Source: Candidatus Saccharimonadota bacterium (lineage in GTDB: Bacteria > Patescibacteriota > Saccharimonadia > Saccharimonadales > UBA4665). Taken from it: a stretch of 64,000 bases of DNA. The notes under the pieces are model-generated. The model saw only the letters and a program-made list of their open reading frames with translations. It searched no databases and had not been told where the DNA came from. A program made the position numbers and the translations under genes. The DNA lies in contig JAGXIT010000004.1 in NCBI GenBank assembly GCA_024635495.1, forward strand, positions 62,001 to 126,000, read 5' to 3'. Position 1 is the stretch's first letter. Each line of letters opens with the position of its first letter. Positions 36,357 through 45,648 of this stretch are shown here, piece by piece.

Positions 36357-37087
36357 AAGCGGTCAAAGAGTTCCTTTTGGAGTTGCGCGACGCCTGGATT
36401 ATCTATGACGATACCTGAGAGTATATTGGTATCGCTCATGGTGATAAAAGCCGTTTTATGGGCATAAATAATAGTGTAGCAATTCGGGGTATCTCCTCTC
36501 GTTGATTCGAGCCATCGACGTTCGCTCAACTCATCTTTGTTGCCACCGGAGCCAACTGCGAGAGCTTGGACGGCAATGCCGGCTGCAATTCGTCGCTGTG
36601 TGAAATTCTTGAAGTTGACATACATATGCTCTCGAACACGTTTAGTCGTGATAACTCGGTATGATTCTACTCCCTGCTCACGGCAAGTCGAGATGACATC
36701 ACGCAGGATACCCGCGACGCCCTCGATATCTTCGTAATAGGTGGCGAATGCAACTGATTGCGCTTCATCTGATGGTCTCGGCAAAGTATCGATATACGCA
36801 TAGGCAGCCTGCTCTGCTAGTTGCGCCTGGGTTTGACGCTCTCGCAGGAGCTCGACGATAGTACGCGGGTCGTTTGCAGTGTAACGCCGCTGTTTGCCGA
36901 CTTCAATTGAGCCAACTAGCCCCGCATCTGCAAGCTGCTTCATTGATTCATAGACGCTTCCGCGATTTATGCCAGTGACACTGGCGATGCTTCGCAAGCT
37001 ACTGCCGGGGTGGCCAACGAGCGTCTCGTAGACTTTTTTGTCACGGTTTTCTAGGCCAATTTCTTTGAAATCAAATAAGTGTTCCAT
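36341..37087 (-). CDS. TrmB-family HTH transcriptional regulator
   Basis: GLENRDKKVYETLVGHPGSSLRSIASVTGINRGSVYESMKQLADAGLV. Confidence 0.75.
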   Translation of the reverse strand: MEHLFDFKEIGLENRDKKVYETLVGHPGSSLRSIASVTGINRGSVYESMKQLADAGLVGSIEVGKQRRYTANDPRTIVELLRERQTQAQLAEQAAYAYIDTLPRPSDEAQSVAFATYYEDIEGVAGILRDVISTCREQGVESYRVITTKRVREHMYVNFKNFTQRRIAAGIAVQALAVGSGGNKDELSERRWLESTRGDTPNCYTIIYAHKTAFITMSDTNILSGIVIDNPGVAQLQKELFDRLWLTS

Positions 37088-37126
37088 AGAACAGATTATA
37101 TCACGCCTTTAAAACCAGAACATGTG

Positions 37127-38467
37127 TCAATAAATATCAACCATTTTGTCGGCCCGAGCCACTGGTAGCTCCGCCCAGTCACTTGTATGGCGGGGGCTCA
37201 GGAGGTTGCGGCGAGGCTCCCATGACGAGGTTAATGTTTCGGCGGCGGGTCGTATAGCATGGCTACCGTATTTGGCTCTGATTGAGTCAAATGCTTCCAT
37301 CCGGGCGTTGTCGCGGTTATGCTCCGGTAGATCAACCTCGCCAAATACATCCGTTTGTAGGTGGCTGATTTTCGTGAGACCTGTCAGTAGTACTTCGGCG
37401 GCATGATACGACTGGTGTCCAGTACTTAATCGGCTGATGGCCTGAATGAGCTGGCTGCTGATAGTACCAATGTCTGCGGTGGGGCTCGTGAAATGTACTT
37501 CAGCAAAGAGCTTAGTGTAGTTTGGTCTCGTGCGATTTGTCCGTAGCGTAACGCTCGCGTGCTGTGTGAGTTGCTGTTCACGGCGCAGCTCGGCAGTAGC
37601 CCTGCTTGCGAGTGATGTGACAGCTGCTTCGATGGCATTAAAATCTGTAGTATCCGCACCAAACTGGCGCCCTCGCATAATCATGTATTGTGGCTTCGTC
37701 TGCTGCTGCAATGGCAGACAGCGAGTACCACTTAACTCTGCCTGCAGTTGCCTCCCGTGGATACCCATGAGCTGCTGTGCCCGCTTCGGGCGCATGTGAG
37801 TGACATCGAGCGCTGTACTAATTCCCTCGGCTCTGAGCAGCGGTGCGAGCTTCCTGCCGATACCCCAGATGTCTTGCACGGGCGTTGCCGCCAGCACATC
37901 GGGCATGTCAGCTGGGGTCAGATGGTAGGCGCCGAGCAGCTCAGGATGTTTTTTTGCCTGGTCGGTTGCAATCTTGCAGAGTGTCTTCGTGGGGGCAATA
38001 CCAATACTGACTGGTATGCCAATGTCGTGGAGAATGCGCGCGCGTACTACTCTGCCCCACTCGGTATAATTGGTGATATCTAATGCTGACAAATCCAGAA
38101 AAGACTCGTCGACACTATAGAGCTCGATATGAGGTGTAATGCTGGTGACTAAGCTACTGATACGCTCGCTGATGTCGCCGTAAAGCTCAAAATTTGCGCT
38201 AAAACTTACAATGCTCTCCTGTCGGTCATTTGAAGTATGACGCGCATTCTCTCTCTGTGAAGATTTGGGCTCCAAGACCTGAAACCGTTCCTTAAGTTTG
38301 AATAATGGCTCACCCATCTTGATCCCGAGAGCCTTGGCTTCATTGCTGCGACTAATAGCACAACCGTCGTTGCTGCTCAGAACGACGACTGGTTTGCCCT
38401 CTAGGTCTGGGCGGAATAAGCGCTCACAGCTCACAAAGAAATTGTTTGCATCTATTAGTGCGTACAT
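37127..38467 (-). CDS. umuC: Y-family DNA polymerase, UmuC type
   Basis: MYALIDANNFFVSCERLFRPDLEGKPVVVLSSNDGCAISRSNEAKALGIKMGEP; YSVDESFLDLS. Confidence 0.92.
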   Translation of the reverse strand: MYALIDANNFFVSCERLFRPDLEGKPVVVLSSNDGCAISRSNEAKALGIKMGEPLFKLKERFQVLEPKSSQRENARHTSNDRQESIVSFSANFELYGDISERISSLVTSITPHIELYSVDESFLDLSALDITNYTEWGRVVRARILHDIGIPVSIGIAPTKTLCKIATDQAKKHPELLGAYHLTPADMPDVLAATPVQDIWGIGRKLAPLLRAEGISTALDVTHMRPKRAQQLMGIHGRQLQAELSGTRCLPLQQQTKPQYMIMRGRQFGADTTDFNAIEAAVTSLASRATAELRREQQLTQHASVTLRTNRTRPNYTKLFAEVHFTSPTADIGTISSQLIQAISRLSTGHQSYHAAEVLLTGLTKISHLQTDVFGEVDLPEHNRDNARMEAFDSIRAKYGSHAIRPAAETLTSSWEPRRNLLSPRHTSDWAELPVARADKMVDIY

Positions 38468-38470
38468 GAG

Positions 38471-38839
38471 CTACCAGTTGGTGTGGCGGAGTTGATGAAT
38501 AGTGGTTGTGATGACGCCCCAGTTCGCTCCAGTACTATCTGGCGACCACGTGCCGATATGGAATGTACCAGTTTCGTCCCAGCCGATGATGGTCGATTGT
38601 GCCTGGGGCTTGAGCGAGCGATCAACGATAGCAATATCACCGTCAAATATACCGACTGGCTCCCAGTCATGCCCGCGGACGCGGAAGAGGTAGGTACTAG
38701 CTGGATGAGCCACGAGGAGTTTATCGAGGCTGAGTGGTTTGTGGTTGCGATTCGCTGCCGCATTAGGAAAGCCTTTGTGAGTTGCGGCTTCTGTGCCGCT
38801 AGCGGCAAGTGACTCTTCGAATAGATTTATAGTATCCAC
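38471..38839 (-). CDS. umuD: UmuD/LexA-like S24 peptidase
   Basis: HPASTYLFRVRGHDWEPVGIFDGDIAIVDRSLKPQAQSTIIG, directly upstream of umuC. Confidence 0.8.
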   Translation of the reverse strand: MDTINLFEESLAASGTEAATHKGFPNAAANRNHKPLSLDKLLVAHPASTYLFRVRGHDWEPVGIFDGDIAIVDRSLKPQAQSTIIGWDETGTFHIGTWSPDSTGANWGVITTTIHQLRHTNW

Positions 38840-39018
38840 TGCAAAACACCCTTTCCCCAGTTCTCGTTGGGCTGCTCACTTACCTGGAGGAGGCTGATTG
38901 GTGTGCGTGGCTGCTTGGGTGTGAGGTCGAACGGCGTGACGAGTGCAACGGGCTTGGCTCCTGGAAAATAACGTCGTATTTGCGCGATGTCCTCTTGCAA
39001 GTAGTGGCGAGATTTCAT
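38827..39018 (-). CDS. Hypothetical small protein in the umuDC cassette
   Basis: MKSRHYLQEDIAQIRRYFPGAKPVALVTPFDLTPKQPRTPISLLQVSEQPNENWGKGVLQWIL; start inferred inside the longer ORF. Confidence 0.5.
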   Translation of the reverse strand: MKSRHYLQEDIAQIRRYFPGAKPVALVTPFDLTPKQPRTPISLLQVSEQPNENWGKGVLQWIL

Positions 39019-39275
39019 ATGCGTACCTCCTGAGCGGTCAGGCCGAGAAGTAGCCATTGTTCGCCATCTTGACGGAGCCGATAGGTCTGTCCATCTTCTG
39101 CGCTCATGTCGAAGAGCCGAATAGCCTCAGCACCTCGACGAACAAGGTAGCGTAGACCACTTGCGAAGGTGACGGCTTGGCCCTCATATTCAATAACTTT
39201 TGGAAAACTTCGCATTTCTCGACCGGTGAAATACAGGGCGTTTACGTTTACTTCTTGGTTGATAATTTGTGTCAT
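39015..39275 (-). CDS. Hypothetical small protein in the umuDC cassette
   Basis: 86-aa ORF overlapping the downstream start, same strand. Confidence 0.5.
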   Translation of the reverse strand: MTQIINQEVNVNALYFTGREMRSFPKVIEYEGQAVTFASGLRYLVRRGAEAIRLFDMSAEDGQTYRLRQDGEQWLLLGLTAQEVRI

Positions 39276-39310
39276 GGATCAGGACTCCTCATTACAATTT
39301 AGTAGCTTCT

Positions 39311-39334
39311 TGTCGGTAGAATTCTTGAACGACA
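39311..39334. promoter_or_regulatory. Candidate operator upstream of the umuDC cassette
   Basis: Inverted repeat TGTCG-N14-CGACA. Confidence 0.3.
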
Positions 39335-39622
39335 AAAAGCCGAAAACAGATATATTGTTTCGGCAACGGGTTTGGTCTCTTATTGGTAAGAGGATAGGTG
39401 CCTGTCACGCCGAGCGACCGTGTCTACGCTGGGGTGGATATAAGGAACCTGATCTGTAATGAGGCGTCGCAGGGGCCGGAGCGTACGAGCCTAGATTGTG
39501 TAGTAGTCCGTGCAGAGGAATCTGAGCTATCTCGACTGAGTCACCAAAGAAGCCCACACGTGGCTGTCTTTTACTATACGAGTAGCGTAGTCAAAAGACA
39601 AGCTTATGTTTATACTTTTAGC

Positions 39623-40036
39623 TTATTGAACTGAGGTTTCGAGAGTAGAGAGAAATTCGACGAGTTGGCGCGGGGTAATCTCTGCCTTAACGAGATAGCC
39701 ATCTGCCTGGCGTTCGATATCTGCACGAACGTCATCACGCTGTTCTAGATTGGTGGTGATGACAATCTTGCCATGGAAGCGTGGCGTCTTAGCCGGGTTT
39801 CGTAGTGTGCGGAGTACCTCGATGCCGGTGATATTAGGGATCATAAGGTCCAATAGGATAATGTCGTACGTATCGGCTTGAGCAGCAGCAAGACCCTTCT
39901 GGCCGTCGAGCTGTACGTCGACGTCGTATCCAGCCTTCGTGAGCGCGCGAGCATACAATTCGCTAATGAAGTGTTCGTCCTCTATGCAGAGTACTTTTTT
40001 GAGTTTCGGGGTGGTTGTTGCGGTGTCTTTATCCAT
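39623..40036 (-). CDS. Response regulator (receiver domain only)
   Basis: KKVLCIEDEHFISELYARALTKAGYDVDVQLDGQKGL..DIILLDLMIPNITGIEVL. Confidence 0.88.
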   Translation of the reverse strand: MDKDTATTTPKLKKVLCIEDEHFISELYARALTKAGYDVDVQLDGQKGLAAAQADTYDIILLDLMIPNITGIEVLRTLRNPAKTPRFHGKIVITTNLEQRDDVRADIERQADGYLVKAEITPRQLVEFLSTLETSVQ

Positions 40037-40046
40037 ATTTTTATCC

Positions 40047-41582
40047 TTAATCTCGGTAGAGTGAGTGATTTTTAATCCAGCCGTGCGCCCCACGCGTTAT
40101 GCTGGTAGTATCCCCTGATTTATCATCTTTCGCAAGTTTTGCGTATGGTAGCAGGGTGAAGGTAAACGTGCTGCCTTCATCGACTTTACTGTTGACTGAA
40201 ATTTGTCCACTGTGGGCTTGGACAATAGCATGGCTCAGATACAGACCGAGTCCGGTGCCACCTATTTGGGCGCGGTTGCGATGATTGCGATAGAACTTAT
40301 CGAAGATGTGCGGCAAAATGCTCGAGTCGATACCGAGCCCGAAATCTTTCACACTTGTTTCAACAAAACCGTCTTTATTCAGCGACGCACTGACATAAAT
40401 TTCCTTTGTACCCTTAGAATACTTGATAGCGTTATCGAGCAGATTCGCGATGACTTCGTAAATGCTATACCTGTCGACCCCGACGGTTGGTAAGTCAGTA
40501 GCGATGTCGGTTTTTATAGTAATGCCACGGACACTCGCACGGAGGCTCAAATCATTGATGGCATTCATGAGTACGTCTTCCCACTTCTCTTCGTGGAGCT
40601 GCAATGTTAGCTGGTTATCCTCAATCTTTGCGACGTTCAAGATATTATCGACAAAAGCTGATAATTGCTGGGCGGATGCATCCATCTTCTGCATAAAGCC
40701 TTTGAGCTCTGGTGTAAGGCTCGGCCCGAGCTCTTCGTCGAATACCTCAATATAGCCTCGGAGCAGCGTTAATGGTGTGCGTAGCTCATGGACGCCAAGC
40801 GCCACAAAGCTCATTGATTGGTCATCCTGACTGTAGATATCAGTGTGATCGAATAAGACAAGCAATGTCTCGTAACCCATAGGGTTTGATTTATTATAGT
40901 GAGCAGCCATATCGAATTGTTTACCGTCCTTTTGACCCGGCAGGCCAATACGGACACGTTCCCAATTGGCGTTGGCGGTGACGCTATCGTGTCGAGCTTC
41001 TTTCAGCCAGCTAGTAAGCGTTTTATCGTTGACGAAGGACATATCAAATGCGGTGTAGACGTTTTTGCCTTCTAGCTCGTCGGCAGGTATCCCGAAATAC
41101 TTTAGGGACACTTCGTTTACGTACACAATGGTTTCTTTGTCATCAAGCACGATGAGGGGCAATGGGAGCGAGTTTGCAACAAAACTCACGTGCATATCCT
41201 GAGCCTGCTTGGCATTAGTCTTCTCGATATCTTCGACCACACTAGCCAGTTGATAGATGTTATTGATCAGGTTTGAGACGAGTTCTTTGCCGATATGCAC
41301 CTCATCGGCTGACGGAGCTGTGGCAGACTCACCGTGGGGCGAAATGTGTTGGACTGCCTGCCAGATATCTTTGACTGGTTCGATAATGCGGGTAATCGCC
41401 GGCACCATGAGGGCACCTGCTAGCGTTGCCACGAAAGACATTAGTGCCAATATGGTCATCATGTTTACGCGCTGACTTACATATAACGCCCAGCCGGTAC
41501 CAAGTGTGAGAAAGATAAGTAGCGCGACGAACCCCGCGACACGTAGTGTTGCTTGATTGCGGTATTTTGTATAGAAATCCAT
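40047..41582 (-). CDS. PAS-containing sensor histidine kinase
   Basis: Two TMs, PAS, FVALGVHELRTPLTLLRGYIEV, NLLDNAIKYSKG, GGTGLGLYLSHAIV. Confidence 0.9.
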   Translation of the reverse strand: MDFYTKYRNQATLRVAGFVALLIFLTLGTGWALYVSQRVNMMTILALMSFVATLAGALMVPAITRIIEPVKDIWQAVQHISPHGESATAPSADEVHIGKELVSNLINNIYQLASVVEDIEKTNAKQAQDMHVSFVANSLPLPLIVLDDKETIVYVNEVSLKYFGIPADELEGKNVYTAFDMSFVNDKTLTSWLKEARHDSVTANANWERVRIGLPGQKDGKQFDMAAHYNKSNPMGYETLLVLFDHTDIYSQDDQSMSFVALGVHELRTPLTLLRGYIEVFDEELGPSLTPELKGFMQKMDASAQQLSAFVDNILNVAKIEDNQLTLQLHEEKWEDVLMNAINDLSLRASVRGITIKTDIATDLPTVGVDRYSIYEVIANLLDNAIKYSKGTKEIYVSASLNKDGFVETSVKDFGLGIDSSILPHIFDKFYRNHRNRAQIGGTGLGLYLSHAIVQAHSGQISVNSKVDEGSTFTFTLLPYAKLAKDDKSGDTTSITRGAHGWIKNHSLYRD

Positions 41583-41593
41583 TGTTTTATTCT

Positions 41594-42943
41594 TTACTTG
41601 TAAGTTAACCGGCCTGTGTCGCCGAGTGCTGTTATCCAGGTTTGACCCGGGTTGAGTGCGATTGGTTTATTGTCTGAGCCGATAAACTTGAGTGCAGCGC
41701 CATTACTTGATTTTGACCAGGTCCCAATCTGTACGGTGCCATCCTGGAAGATATACGCTTTGCCTGTGCCCACGGCATTGTAGTCACTGTGATAACCATC
41801 TGATTTCAAGCCGTATGGAACAATCATGGCGATGACGACTTTTGGTGTGATTTGAGTCTTGGTGCCCTTGCCGTCGGTTACGTAGTGGGGTGCACCGCCC
41901 TCACTCCTTGCATAATTATTCGTCTTTGCCTTATAGGTAAATGCGCTATTGTAAGAAGCACTGGATATGTTGAAATTTATAGTCGTTGCGTTTGGTGTTT
42001 TGCTGGCGGTTTCTTTTTTGCGTGTAAATGGAGTGTGTTTCGCTGCGCCGAAGCCCTTCTGTTTCTCGACAGCTTGGAGTTTAGAAATACTTGTGTACAT
42101 ATTGTGAGGTGCATAGCGACTACTAATACGCCAGTAGGCGCCGCTGTTCGCGAACTGGTCAAGATCTTTTACGCCCCAGGCTCTTATGGCGCTGAGCCCT
42201 TCTGGGCTACCGCCGACATGCGCGAGTGCACAGTCAAAACTTAAGCACCATTGTGCATAATATGGGCGTACACTCCTGACGGGTCCAATATAATCTGGTT
42301 GGGTATCTTGGAATAGTGCAAGAAACCTCGTAATACCCGCCTCAGCAATGGCTTCAAAAACTACACCTGCCTGGTCGAGTCCACTTTGTGGTCGAGCATC
42401 GAGACTATTTTCTATCATGACACCTGTCACTGGGCGTTCGTTTATCGCTGGGTCGACCTGAAGCCCGCTCAGGTTACTCGCCACAGTCTTCGGCTCGAAC
42501 TTGCGATGTTTAACAGCAAAGCTACCACCAGGGTTTTTTATGAAGTAATAGTTGTACGCAGCGAGACTTCCAGTTGATACTAGCGCGAGCAGCACTAATG
42601 CTAGTGCGATTGTCCATTTTCTACCGAGCCGCCAATGCCACTGCCAAAATTTGTGTTTCTTTTTGGGCACTGGTTTCTCGGGTGGCGTACTCTCGTCATC
42701 TGGACTGGGCTGCTCGTCGCTTTCGTCATTTGTCTCCATGGCTGCGATTTCTTCTGGGGTACGAAACGGTTCCTCAGTGTTAGGAATATCTGTCGTTGAA
42801 GCCGACTCATCATCAGTAGACACCTTGCCCGCTTCGGTTGCCGTATGTTCGTCATATAGCTCGTGAATAGATTTTCGCTGGTCTCGCTCAAGGGGTTCAA
42901 TACGGCGCGGCTTATCGCGCTTTGGCATGAAGTCATCAATCAT
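41594..42943 (-). CDS. DUF3048 domain-containing membrane protein (YerB-like)
   Basis: PVTGVMIENSLDARPQSGLDQAGVVFEAIAEAGITRFLALFQDTQPDYIGPVRSVRPYY. Confidence 0.85.
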   Translation of the reverse strand: MIDDFMPKRDKPRRIEPLERDQRKSIHELYDEHTATEAGKVSTDDESASTTDIPNTEEPFRTPEEIAAMETNDESDEQPSPDDESTPPEKPVPKKKHKFWQWHWRLGRKWTIALALVLLALVSTGSLAAYNYYFIKNPGGSFAVKHRKFEPKTVASNLSGLQVDPAINERPVTGVMIENSLDARPQSGLDQAGVVFEAIAEAGITRFLALFQDTQPDYIGPVRSVRPYYAQWCLSFDCALAHVGGSPEGLSAIRAWGVKDLDQFANSGAYWRISSRYAPHNMYTSISKLQAVEKQKGFGAAKHTPFTRKKETASKTPNATTINFNISSASYNSAFTYKAKTNNYARSEGGAPHYVTDGKGTKTQITPKVVIAMIVPYGLKSDGYHSDYNAVGTGKAYIFQDGTVQIGTWSKSSNGAALKFIGSDNKPIALNPGQTWITALGDTGRLTYK

Positions 42944-42993
42944 ATAGAGTATTGTAGCAAAACCACAAGCACTATGACCAGAGGGGATTCGTT

Positions 42994-44409
42994 TTAAGAC
43001 CGAAGTCGTTGCAGAGTCTTGTCTTTGCCGAGTAATGCGAGGGTGTCGTTTAGCTGAGGACTGAAAGGTGCCCAGGTGGTATAAATACGAATGAGACTAA
43101 ATAGTATGCCTGGTTTTCGGCCGGTACTCTCGAGCAGCTGGTTGAGTGCGTCCTGGATTGTGCCTGGCTGCCAGTCGTCCAGTGTTGCGAGTGCATCGTG
43201 CGCGGCATTGATGAGCGTAGTAACTTCCGACTCAGTGAGCTTCTTGAGCTGTTTGTTTTCAGTGATAAGCGTATCGTCGCGAGTCGGCTCATCGAAGAAG
43301 TAGCTTGTCAGCGCCGGTAAATCATTGAGTGTTTTTAGCCGCTCTTGAGCAATCGAGAGCACTTGTTGCTTGTAAGCCACGTCGACGGTATGTGCATTGC
43401 TTGGCCAGAATGGTTCGGCGCGCCTCATAAGCTCATCGAGGGGCAGTTCGCGAATAAAATGACCGTTTACCCAAAGCAGTCGCTTCTCGTCGAAGCGGGC
43501 ACCGCTGCGGCCCACACGATGCAGGTCAAATGTCTCGACAAGCTCATCATGAGTAAACACTTCTTTGGTAGTGCCGTCATTCCAACCTAGCGTTGCAATG
43601 AAGCTCACGAGCGCTTCTGGTAGGTAGCCATCTCGGATATAATCGAGGACATCTTTAGCACCGTCACGTTTACCAAGCTTTTTATTACCCTGTTCATTCA
43701 TGATGTGCGGCATGGTTGCAAAAATCGGGAGTTCAAGCCCAAGTGCTTCATAGAGATTGAGGTAGTTCGGCATCGAAGATAAGAACTCTTGCCCACGAAT
43801 GACGTGAGTGATCTTCATTTCGGCATCGTCAACGATATGGGCGAAGTTGTAGGTTGGGTATCCGTCCGTCTTGATAAGTATGAAATCATCGATTACTTCT
43901 GGGCCGGTCTTTAGATCGCCCATTACGACATCGTGCCACTGGTATTGCTGTGGATCAGCCTTAAAGCGTAGCGGTGTAGAACCATCCCAGACCGGTGGAT
44001 TTTCTGGACGATGGTTACGGTATAGAAATGGCTTTTTGGCTGCCGCTGCAGCTTCGCGAAATTCTTGTACTTCGGCCGGTGCATACGGGTCGGCATACGC
44101 CCTCCCTGCGTCGATGAGCTTCTGCGCCCAACGGTGGTAGGTGTCGAGTCTGTCCGATTGTCGATATGGTCCGTAGTCTCCACCGATATCAGGACCTTCG
44201 TCGTAGGAGAGCCCAAGTGTGTTGAGGCTTTCGACAAGGTGCTCGGCTGAACCGGCTACTTCCCTACTTTTGTCGGTATCTTCGAGGCGTAATATAAATT
44301 GGCCACCCGCTTGTCGTGCCACGAGGTACGCAAACAGTGCGGTGCGTATGCCGCCGACATGCAAAAAGCCAGTTGGTGAGGGAGCAAAACGAGTTCGGAT
44401 GGTTGTCAT
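42994..44409 (-). CDS. gltX: Glutamate--tRNA ligase
   Basis: TIRTRFAPSPTGFLHVGGIRTALFAYLVAR; NKKLGKRDGAKDV (KLSKR-like). Confidence 0.95.
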   Translation of the reverse strand: MTTIRTRFAPSPTGFLHVGGIRTALFAYLVARQAGGQFILRLEDTDKSREVAGSAEHLVESLNTLGLSYDEGPDIGGDYGPYRQSDRLDTYHRWAQKLIDAGRAYADPYAPAEVQEFREAAAAAKKPFLYRNHRPENPPVWDGSTPLRFKADPQQYQWHDVVMGDLKTGPEVIDDFILIKTDGYPTYNFAHIVDDAEMKITHVIRGQEFLSSMPNYLNLYEALGLELPIFATMPHIMNEQGNKKLGKRDGAKDVLDYIRDGYLPEALVSFIATLGWNDGTTKEVFTHDELVETFDLHRVGRSGARFDEKRLLWVNGHFIRELPLDELMRRAEPFWPSNAHTVDVAYKQQVLSIAQERLKTLNDLPALTSYFFDEPTRDDTLITENKQLKKLTESEVTTLINAAHDALATLDDWQPGTIQDALNQLLESTGRKPGILFSLIRIYTTWAPFSPQLNDTLALLGKDKTLQRLRS

Positions 44410-44464
44410 GTGTTCTAGTATACAGACTTCACTAGAAGTATTTAAAAAGTTCGAAGTGAAACCA

Positions 44465-45496
44465 CTAAGTGTTTTTTACTAAAGCACCCAGTTGGTTCTC
44501 GCTGAGCGCCTTGTCACCAGTCAGTTGATACCAAATACCACTCTGTATCCAGGTTGCTTCAGTTTCATCTAATTGATAGACAGTTATATCGCCGATAGTA
44601 AGTGTACGGTAGTTTGGTTGTCCGCTTGAATCAACTGACCCAACCTGTGCTATCATCTCGGTGCCATTCCAATTTGTCTCCTGTTGAGAAAGCTGGTACC
44701 TCGTACCGTCTGAGGTTAGACCAATGACCACACGGGCACCTTGTACGCTGCTGCCATTATAGGCAAATCCACTGGCAGAAAAATCTGGCGTGACGGTCGC
44801 AACTCCTGCTTTGTAGCCAGCGAATCGTAGCTGCATACTTGGTGAATTTTGGTAGAGTGCCAGGCCAGCTACTACGAGAATGGCGAGTGTGCCAGCTGTC
44901 ATGCTGAAGGCATGACGTCGAGCGTGCTTTTTGAAATGTTTTCGTTGGGTTTTGACGTCAACGAAATGAGTTGCGTTCTCGATAGCGTTTTCAAATATGT
45001 CGATAGGTTTATTTGTCTGCACCGGTGGTGGTGTCACAGGCGGTTGATTGTTCGGTGCTTTTCTGACGGGTACGTCCGCAAAGATGAAGGATGTATTACT
45101 CGGCACGTGGAATCTACCAACCCGTGGGTGGCGTTGAGTCTCGTTAGCCTTCCTCAAACGTTGAGTATCAAGTTGTAGGGCGCTGTGTTTGACGGCGACG
45201 TGTTGTGGGTGTGTATGTTCTAGAGCAGCTTGAGCTTTTGCTTGTTTTTTGAGTGAAGGTTCTGGAACCTTGACTGCTCGACGCATCAGAGTTCTGGAAG
45301 ATTGTTGCGCGTGATGTTTTGCGTGGTTCACTGTTCTTTGTCTCGCTGCTTTGGACGGCGTAGTCACAACAGGCTCAGCAGTATGTATTGGTGTGGCCAT
45401 TTTCTCGCTTTTTTGTGCAGGCGTAACATCACGTATGACCGAGCCAGTTACTGCGTCAAATGAAGTGCCTTGGAGTGTTATTATTTGTTTGTTCAT
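44465..45496 (-). CDS. Hypothetical single-TM protein with basic cytoplasmic N-terminus
   Basis: K/H/Q-rich ~180 aa, TM AFSMTAGTLAILVVAGLALY, extracytoplasmic C-domain. Confidence 0.6.
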   Translation of the reverse strand: MNKQIITLQGTSFDAVTGSVIRDVTPAQKSEKMATPIHTAEPVVTTPSKAARQRTVNHAKHHAQQSSRTLMRRAVKVPEPSLKKQAKAQAALEHTHPQHVAVKHSALQLDTQRLRKANETQRHPRVGRFHVPSNTSFIFADVPVRKAPNNQPPVTPPPVQTNKPIDIFENAIENATHFVDVKTQRKHFKKHARRHAFSMTAGTLAILVVAGLALYQNSPSMQLRFAGYKAGVATVTPDFSASGFAYNGSSVQGARVVIGLTSDGTRYQLSQQETNWNGTEMIAQVGSVDSSGQPNYRTLTIGDITVYQLDETEATWIQSGIWYQLTGDKALSENQLGALVKNT

Positions 45497-45648
45497 ACTG
45501 TTGTGGTGTTTCTCTGTCGCCTTCACGTTCTATGTATTCTCTATAATGATACCGCTTGTGTCTGTTGTCGTGCAAGTGCATATCTGTTCTGTCGGTGTAA
45601 TTTCCTGGCGAAATCATGCTATTTACGCTATACTTAGCACATAAAACT

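Noticed and set aside
39440-39530. tRNA-like string on minus strand (GAGATAGCTCAG.. GGCTCGTACGCTCC)
   Set aside because: No acceptor stem or anticodon arm could be formed; only weak A-box resemblance.
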